DNA of 64,000 bases, taken from contig CAVOWK010000008.1 in assembly GCA_963700045.1 (NCBI GenBank), forward strand, positions 98,068 through 162,067, read 5' to 3'. How positions within the stretch are numbered: the first letter of the stretch is position 1; every line of letters begins with the position of its first letter. The position numbers and the translations under genes are program-made. Of this stretch, positions 8,268-17,786 are shown in pieces. A model generated the notes under the pieces. That model did no database searches. It saw only the letters and a program-made list of their open reading frames with translations, and was not told the origin of the DNA. The DNA is from RPQJ01 sp963700045 (GTDB lineage Bacteria > Pseudomonadota > Gammaproteobacteria > Steroidobacterales > Steroidobacteraceae).

Positions 8268-9235
8268 TGCAGATGGGCAACTCCGTTCCCGGCACCTGCA
8301 CCATCGACGCGCCGGGCCGCAGCCGTGGCGCGCCCGCAGAGCAGCGCACGCACCGCGACTCGATCTTCGTCGAGGACGGCAAACTGCTGTCGCAGCAGGA
8401 ATACCCGGGCAAGCAGTTCGTGATCCGCATCCAGGCGCCGAAGTGCGCGGCGGCAGCGGTGCCCGGCAGCTTCGCGCACCTGACGTGCGACCGGGAGCGC
8501 CCGATGCGCCGGCCGCTGTCGATCATGCGCGTCGATGCGAAGGCGGGCTGGATCGAGATCCTCTACAAGATCGTTGGCCCCGGACTCGAGGCGCTCTCGC
8601 AGCAGCCCGTCGGCGCGACGATCAGCGTGCTGGGCCCGATCGGCCACGGCTTCGTCGCGCATCCCGAGCGACCACGGACGCTGCTCGTGGGTGGGGGCGT
8701 CGGCATCCCACCCATGGTGTTCCTGGCGGAATCGCTGCGGACTCGCCGTGACGAGGCGTCCTGGCAGCCGCTCGTGCTGATGGGCTCCGAGATCGAGTTT
8801 CCGTTCCGCGCCAGACCGTCGCAGATCCTGGTGCCGGGCGTGCCGAACGCGGCGATCGCGTGCATGCCGTTGCTCGACGACTGGGGCATCGCCAGCCGGC
8901 TCGCCAGCTTCGGCGACTTCCCGGGCTGCTTCCACGGCTACGTGACAGACCTCGCGGCGCAGTGGCTGTCATCGCTCGACGCCCGGGCGCTCGCGGAAGT
9001 CGAAATGTTCGCGTGCGGACCCACCCCGATGCTGCAGGCCACGGCGCGCGTGGCGCGCAAGTTCGGCGTGCCGTGCCAGGTGTCGCTCGAGGAGTTCATG
9101 GCCTGCGCGGTCGGTGGTTGCGCCGGTTGTGCCGTGCCGGTCGTCCAGCCGGATGGATCGCTCGCGATGAAACGCGTCTGCGTCGACGGACCGGTATTCG
9201 ACGCGAATGCGGTGTTTCCGCCGGCGGCTTCCTAG
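8267..9235 (+). CDS. PyrK-like FAD/[2Fe-2S] oxidoreductase subunit
   Basis: Probable flavin and iron-sulfur electron-transfer protein of the ferredoxin-reductase superfamily, closest in layout to PyrK, the subunit that passes electrons from dihydroorotate dehydrogenase to NAD+. The FAD-binding motif RPLSIMRVD lies near residue 85, a nucleotide-binding LLVGGGVGIPP near 140, CGPTPML near 250, and a C-terminal [2Fe-2S] cluster site (C-x4-C-x2-C in MACAVGGCAGC plus RVCVDGPVF). The 322 residues are longer than the usual ~250-260; about 45 extra precede the FAD domain. Its ATG overlaps the pyrB stop, which suggests a pyrimidine role. No pyrD is visible in the window, so the electron donor is unknown. 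Confidence 0.82.
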   Translation: MQMGNSVPGTCTIDAPGRSRGAPAEQRTHRDSIFVEDGKLLSQQEYPGKQFVIRIQAPKCAAAAVPGSFAHLTCDRERPMRRPLSIMRVDAKAGWIEILYKIVGPGLEALSQQPVGATISVLGPIGHGFVAHPERPRTLLVGGGVGIPPMVFLAESLRTRRDEASWQPLVLMGSEIEFPFRARPSQILVPGVPNAAIACMPLLDDWGIASRLASFGDFPGCFHGYVTDLAAQWLSSLDARALAEVEMFACGPTPMLQATARVARKFGVPCQVSLEEFMACAVGGCAGCAVPVVQPDGSLAMKRVCVDGPVFDANAVFPPAAS

Positions 9236-9773
9236 CGCTGCTTCCGGAGTCCGAGACTCTCGATCATGGCGATTGCTGGCGTCCGATCCGGCTTGTCCTG
9301 GCGGGAGCGGAAAGGCAAACACGCTCCCGCCAGGACAAGCCGGATCGGTCGCTCGACACGCAGCGCCTGAGCGGGTTCTCGGGCTCGCCCGAGAACCTCG
9401 CACGGCGCACGTAACCTGCGCGGAAGCTGACCATCGCGCGTCGAACCATCCCCAGCCGGGGGAGGTGCGCGACCCAAACTCCAATTCGACTGTCTAGCTG
9501 AGTACTGTGGTGTTTGCGGAATGTGCATCAACACGCAGGCTGTGTCACCGATTCGTATCGGTGACCGCGCCGACGCCGTCCTGCAAGCAGACGCTCACCG
9601 GGCGAGAACGACCCATTGCTGAAGTTCATGCCGTCGAATCGCTGGCCGCAAAGCTGACATTGCCGACACTTCGGACTGCCGTACGATCGGCCCAGGTCGA
9701 ACTCCTGCAGGGCCGACATCGAAGCAGCGGCATCCGTGCCGACCGGCAAGCGGACCGGCAGATCCTTGGCTGG
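9236..9773. other. Intergenic region with composite repeat A and a palindrome
   Basis: No convincing gene lies here. It holds repeat copy A (9283-9408) and, at 9543-9564, a perfect palindrome (GTCACCGAT, 4-base spacer, ATCGGTGAC) with no T-tract, so it may be an operator or structured RNA. The open frames present lack ribosome sites and recognisable protein features. Confidence 0.6.
9283..9408 (+). repeat. Composite hairpin repeat, copy A (type 1 + type 2, plus orientation)
   Basis: Two hairpins in the space after the pyrK-like gene. Hairpin 1: arms 9283-9309 and 9322-9348 are a perfect 27-bp inverted repeat around the loop GAAAGGCAAACA. Hairpin 2: GCGCC at 9363-9367 pairs with GGCGC at 9404-9408, then TGAGCG faces TCGCAC as an internal loop, then an 11-bp stem (9374-9384 with 9387-9397) closes on TC. 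The same loop, ends and order recur in other copies, but the stem sequences do not. Neither hairpin ends in a T-run, so they are not ordinary terminators. Confidence 0.9.
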
Positions 9774-10598
9774 TTAGCGCACGGCTGCTCGCGCAGACGC
9801 CAGGGCCGGCACGAGCCGGTCGCGCCATACGCGGTAGCCAGCCTCGCTCGGGTGCAAGCCGTCAACGAAGAGCCGGGGATCCTGCTTTCCTAGAGCGTCG
9901 ACGAAAGCGGGATACAGATCCAGCCAGGTCGTGAAACCGGCGAACTCGGTGCTCCTGGCCAGCGCTGCCAGGCGCAAATTCACCGGCCTCACGACCGCGT
10001 CGTCCCTGGAGGGCTCCGACGTGGGCAGGATCGATTGCAGGACGATCCGCGCGCCAGGCTTGCGCGCGTGCAGCGAGCGCATCACCGCTAGCACGCCTTC
10101 GAACACGCTGTCGGCTACCGGCATCTCGGGTGCGTAGGAGTTGTTGATGCCGACCATCAGCACGAAGAACTCGGGTGCCAACTCTGGGGCGTCCAGTTGG
10201 CCGAGGCCACCCTGCGCCTTCGGCAGGATTCGGAAGAGCAGGTGCTCCGTGCGGTCGCCCGAGATACCGATATTCAGCGCTAGGTTCTGCGGCACGGCGC
10301 CGCCGAAGGACTCTTCCCAGACGCGGCGGCCGTGCATCCGGCCCGGAATCCACGGGTCGTCGCCAAGCAGCCAGAAATCGGTGATCGAGTCACCGACGAA
10401 CACGAGCTTTACGGCGCGCAGGCTCGCGGTGTCAGAGACCTGCGCTGCGATGACGGCCTGTCGCTGCTGCCAATACTCGACACGGGCCGTGGGCTGCGTC
10501 GAGGAGAAGTCGCGGGCGGCGGCTGCGCCGTGCAGGGCAAGGCTCGCGAGTGCGGCGAGGGCTCCAGCCAGAACGCGTCCGATCAGAGTCATGGTCAT
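9774..10598 (-). CDS. Secreted SGNH/GDSL-family hydrolase
   Basis: Predicted exported esterase or deacylase of the SGNH superfamily; the substrate cannot be told from sequence. The N-terminus (about residues 1-30, MTMTLIGRVLAGALAALASL...) is a signal peptide. The four blocks are present: Ser in VFVGDSITDFW, Gly in NIGISGDRTEH, Asn in MVGINNSY, and Asp/His in VDGLHPSEAGY. ATG at 10596-10598 is chosen because it begins the signal peptide; another ATG two codons later is equally possible. The block arrangement resembles platelet-activating-factor acetylhydrolase-like and sugar acetylesterase members. It runs convergently towards the pyrimidine genes. Confidence 0.88.
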   Translation of the reverse strand: MTMTLIGRVLAGALAALASLALHGAAAARDFSSTQPTARVEYWQQRQAVIAAQVSDTASLRAVKLVFVGDSITDFWLLGDDPWIPGRMHGRRVWEESFGGAVPQNLALNIGISGDRTEHLLFRILPKAQGGLGQLDAPELAPEFFVLMVGINNSYAPEMPVADSVFEGVLAVMRSLHARKPGARIVLQSILPTSEPSRDDAVVRPVNLRLAALARSTEFAGFTTWLDLYPAFVDALGKQDPRLFVDGLHPSEAGYRVWRDRLVPALASARAAVR

Positions 10599-10737
10599 CG
10601 GTTGTCTCCGTCGAAAAGGTCGGCCGGGTCGCACCACTGCACATCAGGCTCAGCGCACAAGCGCCCACGGCTCGCGCCACCCCGACTTCAATACCCGCTC
10701 GACGCACCCGCTCGTTCGGATCGACTATGCCGCAACC

Positions 10738-11821
10738 TCAGTCCACAATCCGGTTGCGGATCACGCCGAGCGCATCGGCGCGGATCACGACCTCGTCCCC
10801 CGGCCGCAGGTACACCCAGGGATTCCAAAGATTGTGCGGCTTGAATATCACGCCGGCCGGCGTGCCGGAGAATATCACCGTGCCCGCCGGAATCTTTCCT
10901 GCGGCATCGAGCAAGCGCACGTCGCCTTTATGGTTCCGAAAAGCCCAGTCTTTGCGTCGGAAGATCTCGGTCAGGATTTCACTCGGCCCCCACGCCATAT
11001 GTCCGGCCGAGTCTTGCTGGCGCAGGCGACCGTTCAGGTAGAGCCGCAGGGTGATCTGCTTGTAGAAGGAATCCAGATCGCGCGGAATTACCAGCAGTGG
11101 GCCCACCACGGCAAAGCCCTCCCGACTCTTGCCGTCGACGAAACCCGTCGTCCCCATCGGCGCGCCGCGGCGGTAGTGGCGCACGAGCGTCCAGCGGTCC
11201 GTGAGTTCATTGCACAGCACCAACCCCATCGTTCGCGGCGCGGGCGCCGGCCCTGCGATGTCCTCCAGCGATACCAACCCCAGTTCGCCCTCATAGTCGA
11301 GAAGTACCGAGGGCTTCCTGCTCACGGCGCTGGAGAAGTGCGTCGGCTGCGCGACGCTTCGGGAACACAAACGGCTTCTCCTCGACGTGTGACTCGCGCG
11401 CATGCTCCGGGTAGCTGGCTCCGATTCCTATGTTGGCTTCGCGCCCCTCGAACGGCACCTCGAGCTTCGCCACGTCCACTGTCACCGGCGCGCCGCCTGC
11501 CGCCTGGGCCATCGCGTCGTAGCCGAACTCGTGGAACAGTCCGAGCGCATCAGCCCCCGGACGGTCGAAGTGGGCCGTAAGGTCCACGCCGACAATCGCA
11601 TTTGCTGCGTAGCTGCGTACAAGCAGGATCCGCGGCCTGCCCTGCTCGCGATACCGTGCAAGTGTCAGCGCCTGATCCACAGGCGCAATCGAAACGCCAG
11701 TTGCCATGGCGGGATCGAGCGTATCCGTGAACAGCGGGCGTGACAGGTAAACGCTGGTGAGCAATGCTCCAAGCACCAGCAGGCAGAAGCCAGCCACCAG
11801 CGATTGATGGAATGTCGTCAT
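10738..11821 (-). pseudogene. Fumarylacetoacetate hydrolase-family protein, frameshifted, with N-terminal membrane anchor
   Basis: One gene appears in two overlapping frames. The first part (11821 down to 11291) starts with a membrane helix (GFCLLVLGALLTSVYLS), then FAH-fold sequence ending IGIGASYPEHARESHVEEKP. The second part (ending at 10738) continues with LDYEGELGLV, MGTTGFVDGK, and the C-terminal KIPAGTVIFSGTPAGVIF of FAH enzymes. The reading passes smoothly from FVFPK to VAQPTHFSS if one base near 11357-11365 is skipped. In family members these stretches are contiguous and carry metal ligands (His-x-x-Glu, Glu-x-Glu). So it is either a recent pseudogene or a sequencing error. The membrane anchor is unusual for the family, which includes C-C hydrolases and isomerases of aromatic breakdown. 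Confidence 0.8.
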
Positions 11822-12383
11822 TGGGTGAGTCTGGTTTCTCTGCTGGTGGGGCGTCAGCCCGGCGCGATGGCCGCTATCGGGAAGACAGTCTGACGCCGCC
11901 TACGCCCGCTCTTGGCCGGTGTGCGACATCGGCGAATGACTGCTTTCTACTGGAACTTGCGGCAGGAGCCAACACGTTTCGGTAACAAAGCGGATAACTG
12001 CTGCCATGCGCAAGCCACAGTCGTTGCGGTGTGGCGGGGTGAGTTCGCGGCCCGCTTGAGGGCCTGACTCTTCAAGCCAGGCAGCAACACGTTGAGGTGG
12101 CGATTGTCGACGATGCATGCGCCGTGCGAGCGGAATCGACGGCGGTGATGCCGGGTCTTTGGCAATGGTCGACGTCGATTGCGGTCGCTCAGGCGCCGAC
12201 GACTCTACCAAAATTGATCCTGGCCTCGAGTTCATGCGCGGCCCGCCCGAACGACAGGCTGATCGGTTCGAACCTGGAACGCATGCCAATGCGTGTCGTT
12301 CGCAGGCACGAAAACCACGGTTGATATTCCCCCGCCGTGCCGTCCAACTGACACAAACAACAGTTCGACGAAAGCGGGGCGAA
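11822..12383. other. Intergenic region without recognised gene
   Basis: 562 bp between the divergent FAH-like gene and the cytochrome gene. It must hold both promoters. I see no strong sigma-70 hexamer pair, repeat or RNA gene. An open plus-strand frame leads into the cytochrome frame but lacks a signal peptide and is best read as untranslated leader. Confidence 0.5.
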
Positions 12384-14153
12384 ATGCCGAGCCAAACCTT
12401 GTTAAAGAGTGCAGCGCTGAGTGCCGCTGCGTTGTTCGTGCTGGTCGGCTGCGGCGGTGGCGGCGGCTCGTCTGGCGGATCGGACGGCGGAGGTGGTGGC
12501 GGCGGCGGCACCGGACAGACCCCGGCGTACAAGATCCTCGCCACCAACGATCTCGGCATGCACTGCGTGGACGCGGACTTCTCGGTTTTCTCGATCCTCC
12601 CGCCCTACAACGTCGTCAATGCGCAGGTGATCCGCACCGACTCGACCGGCAGGCCTGCGCTCGTGAACGACAGCGCCGTGACGCTGAACTACTCGGCCAT
12701 CGCCGACGCGAACGGATCGATCAACAGCCGCAGCGTCGGCAAGACCAATTTCTGGCAATACGCCGCGCGGGCCTACGGGGCGAATCTCGCTCCGGGCCAG
12801 GGCCTGAAGGGCCTGTACATGCCGGCCGATGCGACGACGGCGCAACAGACCTCGTTCGCATGGAAGACCACGAGCGGACTTTTCAAGGCCGAGGGCATTC
12901 CCATCATCCCGACGGACGACGCCGGCCACAGCAACCGGTATCCCCTGATGCGGCTGACGGCGGCCGACAAGTCGAGCAGCCAGAACGTGGCGACGCTCGA
13001 CATCGTGCTGCCGGTGTCCGAGGAAACGACCTGTCGCGATTGCCACGCCACCGGCGGCCCGGCCGCGAAAGGGAGCAGCATCGCGTGGTCGACCAACACC
13101 GACGTCGAAGTCCAGTCGCGCGAAAACATCCTCCTGCTGCATGACAGCCGCATGGGCACACAGCTGATGGCGTCGAAACCGGTGCTGTGCGCGGGTTGCC
13201 ACTACTCCGCCGCGCTCGACCTGGCTGGCACTGGCCCCGCGGGCGCACAGCTGGGCCGTCCGACGATGTCGGCGGCGATGCACGCCTACCACAGCGACAA
13301 GATGGTGACGGCTGCAGGCGTGCCACTGGCCGATCGCTTCGTGGTGCAGGGCGGTGTGCCGCCCTCTCCGGAAACGCAGGCCTGCTACCTCTGCCACCCG
13401 GGCAAGTCCACGCAGTGCCTGCGCGGCGCCATGACCGATGCCGTCACTTGCCAGAACTGCCACGGCGGGATGACCGCCGTCGGCGGCGCCGCGGCCCTGG
13501 CAGCCGGCGGCAGCATCGACGGACAGAACGACGGCAAGGCGCGACGGCCCTGGATGGACCTGCCACGCTGCCAGTCCTGCCATACCGGCGACGCATCGAG
13601 CCACCTGACCCTTGCCGACGCCTCGCTGATGGCGAGCGACGGACTGCGAACGCTGGTCGCGTTCAACACCACCGACGCGGCCGCTTCGCCGCGTCTGGCC
13701 TCGAACAGCCGCTTTGCCGAGAATTCAAATGCGCTGTTCCGCTACAGCAAGGGTCATGGAGGAGTGGCGTGCGAGGGTTGCCACAACAGCACGCACGCCA
13801 TCTGGCCCAACCCGGCGGACCTGCACAACGACAACGTCGCGGCGAAGCAGTTGCAAGGCCACTCTGGCACGATCACGGAATGCACGACGTGCCACGGTGC
13901 AGGCGCGCTCTCGCTGTCACTCGGCGGCCCGCACGGCATGCACGTCGTTGCCGACTCGCGCTGGACCAAAGGCGGTCACTCATCACTGGCAAAGCAGAAT
14001 CGCCAGGCCTGCGCGGCCTGCCACGGCACCACTTTCCGCGGCACGGCGCTCTCGCGCACGGCGGCGCAACGGGACTGGGGTTCGCGCACGGTGGCCAAGG
14101 GCACCGCGATCGGCTGCTACGACTGCCACAACGGGCCGAACGGCGGCGACTGA
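12384..14153 (+). CDS. Nine-haem c-type cytochrome lipoprotein
   Basis: Predicted exported electron-transfer protein. The N-terminus is a lipoprotein signal (SAAALFVLVGC, lipid-modified Cys at residue 23) followed by a Gly/Ser-rich tether, placing it on a membrane surface outside the cytoplasm. Nine CxxCH haem sites are spread along the 589 residues: CRDCH, CAGCH, CYLCH, CQNCH, CQSCH, CEGCH, CTTCH, CAACH and CYDCH. An N-terminal conserved-looking block (LATNDLGMHCVDADFSVFSI) precedes the haem region. ATG at 12384 is chosen because it begins the signal peptide; the frame is open ~90 codons further upstream. It is a single gene with no visible reductase or porin partner nearby, so its redox partner and role in respiration or metal reduction are unknown. 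Confidence 0.9.
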   Translation: MPSQTLLKSAALSAAALFVLVGCGGGGGSSGGSDGGGGGGGGTGQTPAYKILATNDLGMHCVDADFSVFSILPPYNVVNAQVIRTDSTGRPALVNDSAVTLNYSAIADANGSINSRSVGKTNFWQYAARAYGANLAPGQGLKGLYMPADATTAQQTSFAWKTTSGLFKAEGIPIIPTDDAGHSNRYPLMRLTAADKSSSQNVATLDIVLPVSEETTCRDCHATGGPAAKGSSIAWSTNTDVEVQSRENILLLHDSRMGTQLMASKPVLCAGCHYSAALDLAGTGPAGAQLGRPTMSAAMHAYHSDKMVTAAGVPLADRFVVQGGVPPSPETQACYLCHPGKSTQCLRGAMTDAVTCQNCHGGMTAVGGAAALAAGGSIDGQNDGKARRPWMDLPRCQSCHTGDASSHLTLADASLMASDGLRTLVAFNTTDAAASPRLASNSRFAENSNALFRYSKGHGGVACEGCHNSTHAIWPNPADLHNDNVAAKQLQGHSGTITECTTCHGAGALSLSLGGPHGMHVVADSRWTKGGHSSLAKQNRQACAACHGTTFRGTALSRTAAQRDWGSRTVAKGTAIGCYDCHNGPNGGD

Positions 14154-14179
14154 CGCGGGGATTGAGCAGACGCGCGTTT

Positions 14180-14233
14180 CGGGTTCCCCTCGGGAACGCC
14201 TGTCTGCCTTTCCGCGTTCCCGAGGGGAACCCG
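14180..14233 (-). repeat. Hairpin repeat, copy B (type 1 only, minus orientation)
   Basis: A perfect 20-bp inverted repeat (14180-14199 with 14214-14233) around the loop CTGTCTGCCTTTCC, which is the reverse complement of the loop found in the other copies. It lies 26 bp after the cytochrome stop and 47 bp before the end of the convergent pilU-like gene. No type 2 hairpin is attached. It could act as a bidirectional transcription barrier but has no T-run. Confidence 0.85.
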
Positions 14234-14280
14234 GAAGGCACGTCCCGCTCGACCCGCCAAGGCGCCGCAGCGATCGCGAC

Positions 14281-15441
14281 TCAACCGAAGTTGATCTTGG
14301 CCTCGAGGTTGGTGCGCGAGTCGGCGTTCGAAATCGCCTCCTCGAGCGTGACCTTGCCCTGCTTGTACAGCTCGTAGAGCGCGATGTCGAAGCTCTGCAC
14401 GCCCTTCTCGCTGCTGCGAATCAGCGATTCCTTGACGCCGATGACGTCGCCCTTCTTGATCAGCTCCTGCACGTGCGGCGTGTTGAGCAGCACTTCAAGG
14501 GCGGCGCAGCGCTTGCCGTCCTTGCCCATGACCAGGCGCTGCGAAAGGATCGCCTTCAGGTACTGCGACAGGTCGAGGAAGATCTGCGAGTGCTGGTCGC
14601 GCGGGAACATGTTGATGATGCGGTCGAGCGTCTCGGCCGCGTTGTTCGCATGCAGCGTCGCGAGGCACAGGTGGCCCGTGCCCGCGAACGTCAGCGCGTA
14701 TTCCATCGACTCACGGTCACGGATTTCACCGATCAGGATCACATCCGGCGCGGCGCGCATCGCGCTGCGCAACGCGCGATGGAACGACTTCGTGTCGAGC
14801 CCCACCTCGCGCTGGTTGACGATCGACTTCTTGTTCCGGTGCAGGAACTCGATCGGGTCCTCGACCGTCAGGATGTGGTCGGACGAGGTCTCGTTGCGGA
14901 AATTGAGCATGGCCGCGAGCGAGGTCGACTTGCCCGAGCCCGTGGCGCCCACCATGAGCACCAGTCCGCGCTTGATCATGACCAGGTCCTTCATGATCAT
15001 CGGCAGGCCGAGTTCCTCGAGCGACGGCATGTCGGCGGTGATGTAGCGCAGCACCATGGCGGGGTTGCCGCGCTGATGGAAGACCGCGATGCGGAAGCGC
15101 CCGAGGCCCGGCTCGGAGATCGCGAAGTCGATCTCCAGCTCCTGCTGGAAGTAGTCGATCTGCTCCTGGTTCATCAGGCCGTAGGCGGCCTGGCGCACCT
15201 GCTCTGCCGTCAGCACCTGCTTGTTGACAGGGACGATCTTGCCCTCGATCTTGATCTTGATCGGGGCGTTCGAGCTGAAGAACAGGTCGGAAGCCTTCTT
15301 CGCGACCATCAGCTTGAACAGCGGCTTGGTATTCAGCACGAAGCTGCGGGCCGTGTCCACGCCCACCAGGCCGCCGTCGTCCAGCATCCGCTCGTGCGGT
15401 GGCGTGGCCGCCTCGGCTTCGGGGGATTCGGCCGCCATCAT
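14281..15441 (-). CDS. Second PilU-like twitching ATPase
   Basis: Third PilT/PilU-family ATPase of the cluster, ~386 residues. It carries Walker A GATGSGKS, the Asp box (ILTVEDPIEFLH), Walker B DVILIGEIRDRESMEYA and the His box GHLCLATLHANN, so it looks catalytically complete. It has an N-terminal polar extension of ~40 residues before the LMVAKKASDLFF start of the family fold. Its ATG pair at 15436-15441 overlaps the pilU stop with GAGGAAGAGG as ribosome site, which implies coupled translation. PilU enzymes assist PilT in retraction; a second copy is not usual in Pseudomonas, and its job here is unknown. Confidence 0.92.
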   Translation of the reverse strand: MMAAESPEAEAATPPHERMLDDGGLVGVDTARSFVLNTKPLFKLMVAKKASDLFFSSNAPIKIKIEGKIVPVNKQVLTAEQVRQAAYGLMNQEQIDYFQQELEIDFAISEPGLGRFRIAVFHQRGNPAMVLRYITADMPSLEELGLPMIMKDLVMIKRGLVLMVGATGSGKSTSLAAMLNFRNETSSDHILTVEDPIEFLHRNKKSIVNQREVGLDTKSFHRALRSAMRAAPDVILIGEIRDRESMEYALTFAGTGHLCLATLHANNAAETLDRIINMFPRDQHSQIFLDLSQYLKAILSQRLVMGKDGKRCAALEVLLNTPHVQELIKKGDVIGVKESLIRSSEKGVQSFDIALYELYKQGKVTLEEAISNADSRTNLEAKINFG

Positions 15442-16583
15442 TCCTCTTCCTCGAGGATCTTGAGCGCGCCGGTCTCGTCGAGGTGAGCCGACCTTTCGCG
15501 CTTGCTCTCGAGCTTGATACGCAGCCGGATCTCGTTCTTGGAGTCGGCGTTGCGCAGCGCCTCTTCGTACGAGATGGTGCCCGTCTCGAACAGTTCGAAC
15601 AGCGCCTGGTCGAAGGTCTTCATGCCGAGCCGGTTCGACTTGGCCATGATCTCCTTGATGGCACTGACCTCGCCGCGGAAGATCAGGTCGGCGATCAAGG
15701 GCGTGTTCAGCATCACTTCCATCGCGGCGATGCGCCCCTTGCCCGCCTCGCGCGGGATCAGGCGCTGCGCGATCATGGCCCGGATGTTCAGCGAAAGGTC
15801 CATCAGCAACTGCTCGCGCCGGTCCTCCGGGAAGAAGTTGATGATGCGGTCCATCGCCTGGTTGGCGCTGTTGGCGTGCAGCGTCGCCAGCACCAGGTGG
15901 CCGGTCTCGGCGAACTGGATGCCGTATTCCATCGTTTCGCGGTCGCGGATTTCGCCGATCAGGATCACGTCGGGCGCCTGGCGCAACGTATTCTTGAGCG
16001 CCATGTGCCAGCTTTCGGTATCGACGCCCACCTCGCGCTGCGTCACGACGCAGTTGCGGTGGGTGTGGACGTACTCGATCGGGTCCTCGATCGTGATGAT
16101 GTGGCCGCGGGTCTTGTCGTTGCGGTAGTCCAGCATCGCGGCCAGCGAAGTCGACTTGCCCGAGCCGGTCGCGCCGACGAGGATGCACAGGCCGCGCTTC
16201 GACAGCACGATTTCCTTGAGAATCGGCGGCAGCTCCAGCTCGTCGACCGTCGGCACCTTGATGTTGATGGTGCGCAGCACCGCGCCGGTGAGCCCCATCT
16301 GCACGAAGGCGCTGACGCGGAAGCGGCCGATGCCCGGCGGCGCGATCGCGAAATTGCATTCGCGCGTCGCGTCGAACTCCTTGGTCTGGCGGTCGTTCAT
16401 GATCGCGCGCACGAGCAACTGCGCCTGCTCCGGAGTCAGCGGCTGGTTGGTCTGCGGCTTGATCTCGCCGTCGATCTTGATCGCCGGCGGGAAGCCGGCG
16501 GTGATGAACAGGTCGGAACCGTCGCGCTCGACCATTCGGCGCAGCAGGTCCTGCATGAGCTTGATGCTGGTATCACGATCCAT
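15438..16583 (-). CDS. pilU: Twitching motility ATPase PilU
   Basis: Accessory pilus-retraction ATPase that works with PilT at the inner membrane. The 381-residue protein has the family start MVERDGSDLFITAGFPPAIK, Walker A GATGSGKSTSLAAML, the Asp box IITIEDPIEYVH, Walker B DVILIGEIRDRETMEYG and the His box GHLVLATLHANSAN, matching PilU in length and order. A charged C-terminal tail ends in Glu residues. It lies 71 bp after pilT and overlaps the second pilU-like gene by four bases. Confidence 0.95.
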   Translation of the reverse strand: MDRDTSIKLMQDLLRRMVERDGSDLFITAGFPPAIKIDGEIKPQTNQPLTPEQAQLLVRAIMNDRQTKEFDATRECNFAIAPPGIGRFRVSAFVQMGLTGAVLRTINIKVPTVDELELPPILKEIVLSKRGLCILVGATGSGKSTSLAAMLDYRNDKTRGHIITIEDPIEYVHTHRNCVVTQREVGVDTESWHMALKNTLRQAPDVILIGEIRDRETMEYGIQFAETGHLVLATLHANSANQAMDRIINFFPEDRREQLLMDLSLNIRAMIAQRLIPREAGKGRIAAMEVMLNTPLIADLIFRGEVSAIKEIMAKSNRLGMKTFDQALFELFETGTISYEEALRNADSKNEIRLRIKLESKRERSAHLDETGALKILEEEE

Positions 16584-16654
16584 GGTGTTCCCTCAGGCGC
16601 CGGTGCTGCAGCGGTGGCCGGCGCCCGCGGCGCCGGCGCTGCGCAGCCCGCCGT

Positions 16655-17695
<1,041 letters not shown>

Positions 17696-17786
17696 CGTAT
17701 CGGCTCCCTCTTGCCTGCGAGCCGCATCCGGAACCGGACGGGTCTTGCGGGCCGGCAAAGTATAGATCAGCCCCTCGGACCCTAAT

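Noticed and set aside
12262..12280. GGTTCGAACCTG upstream of the cytochrome gene as a tRNA T-arm
   Set aside because: No acceptor stem, D-arm or anticodon arm is found at the needed distances.
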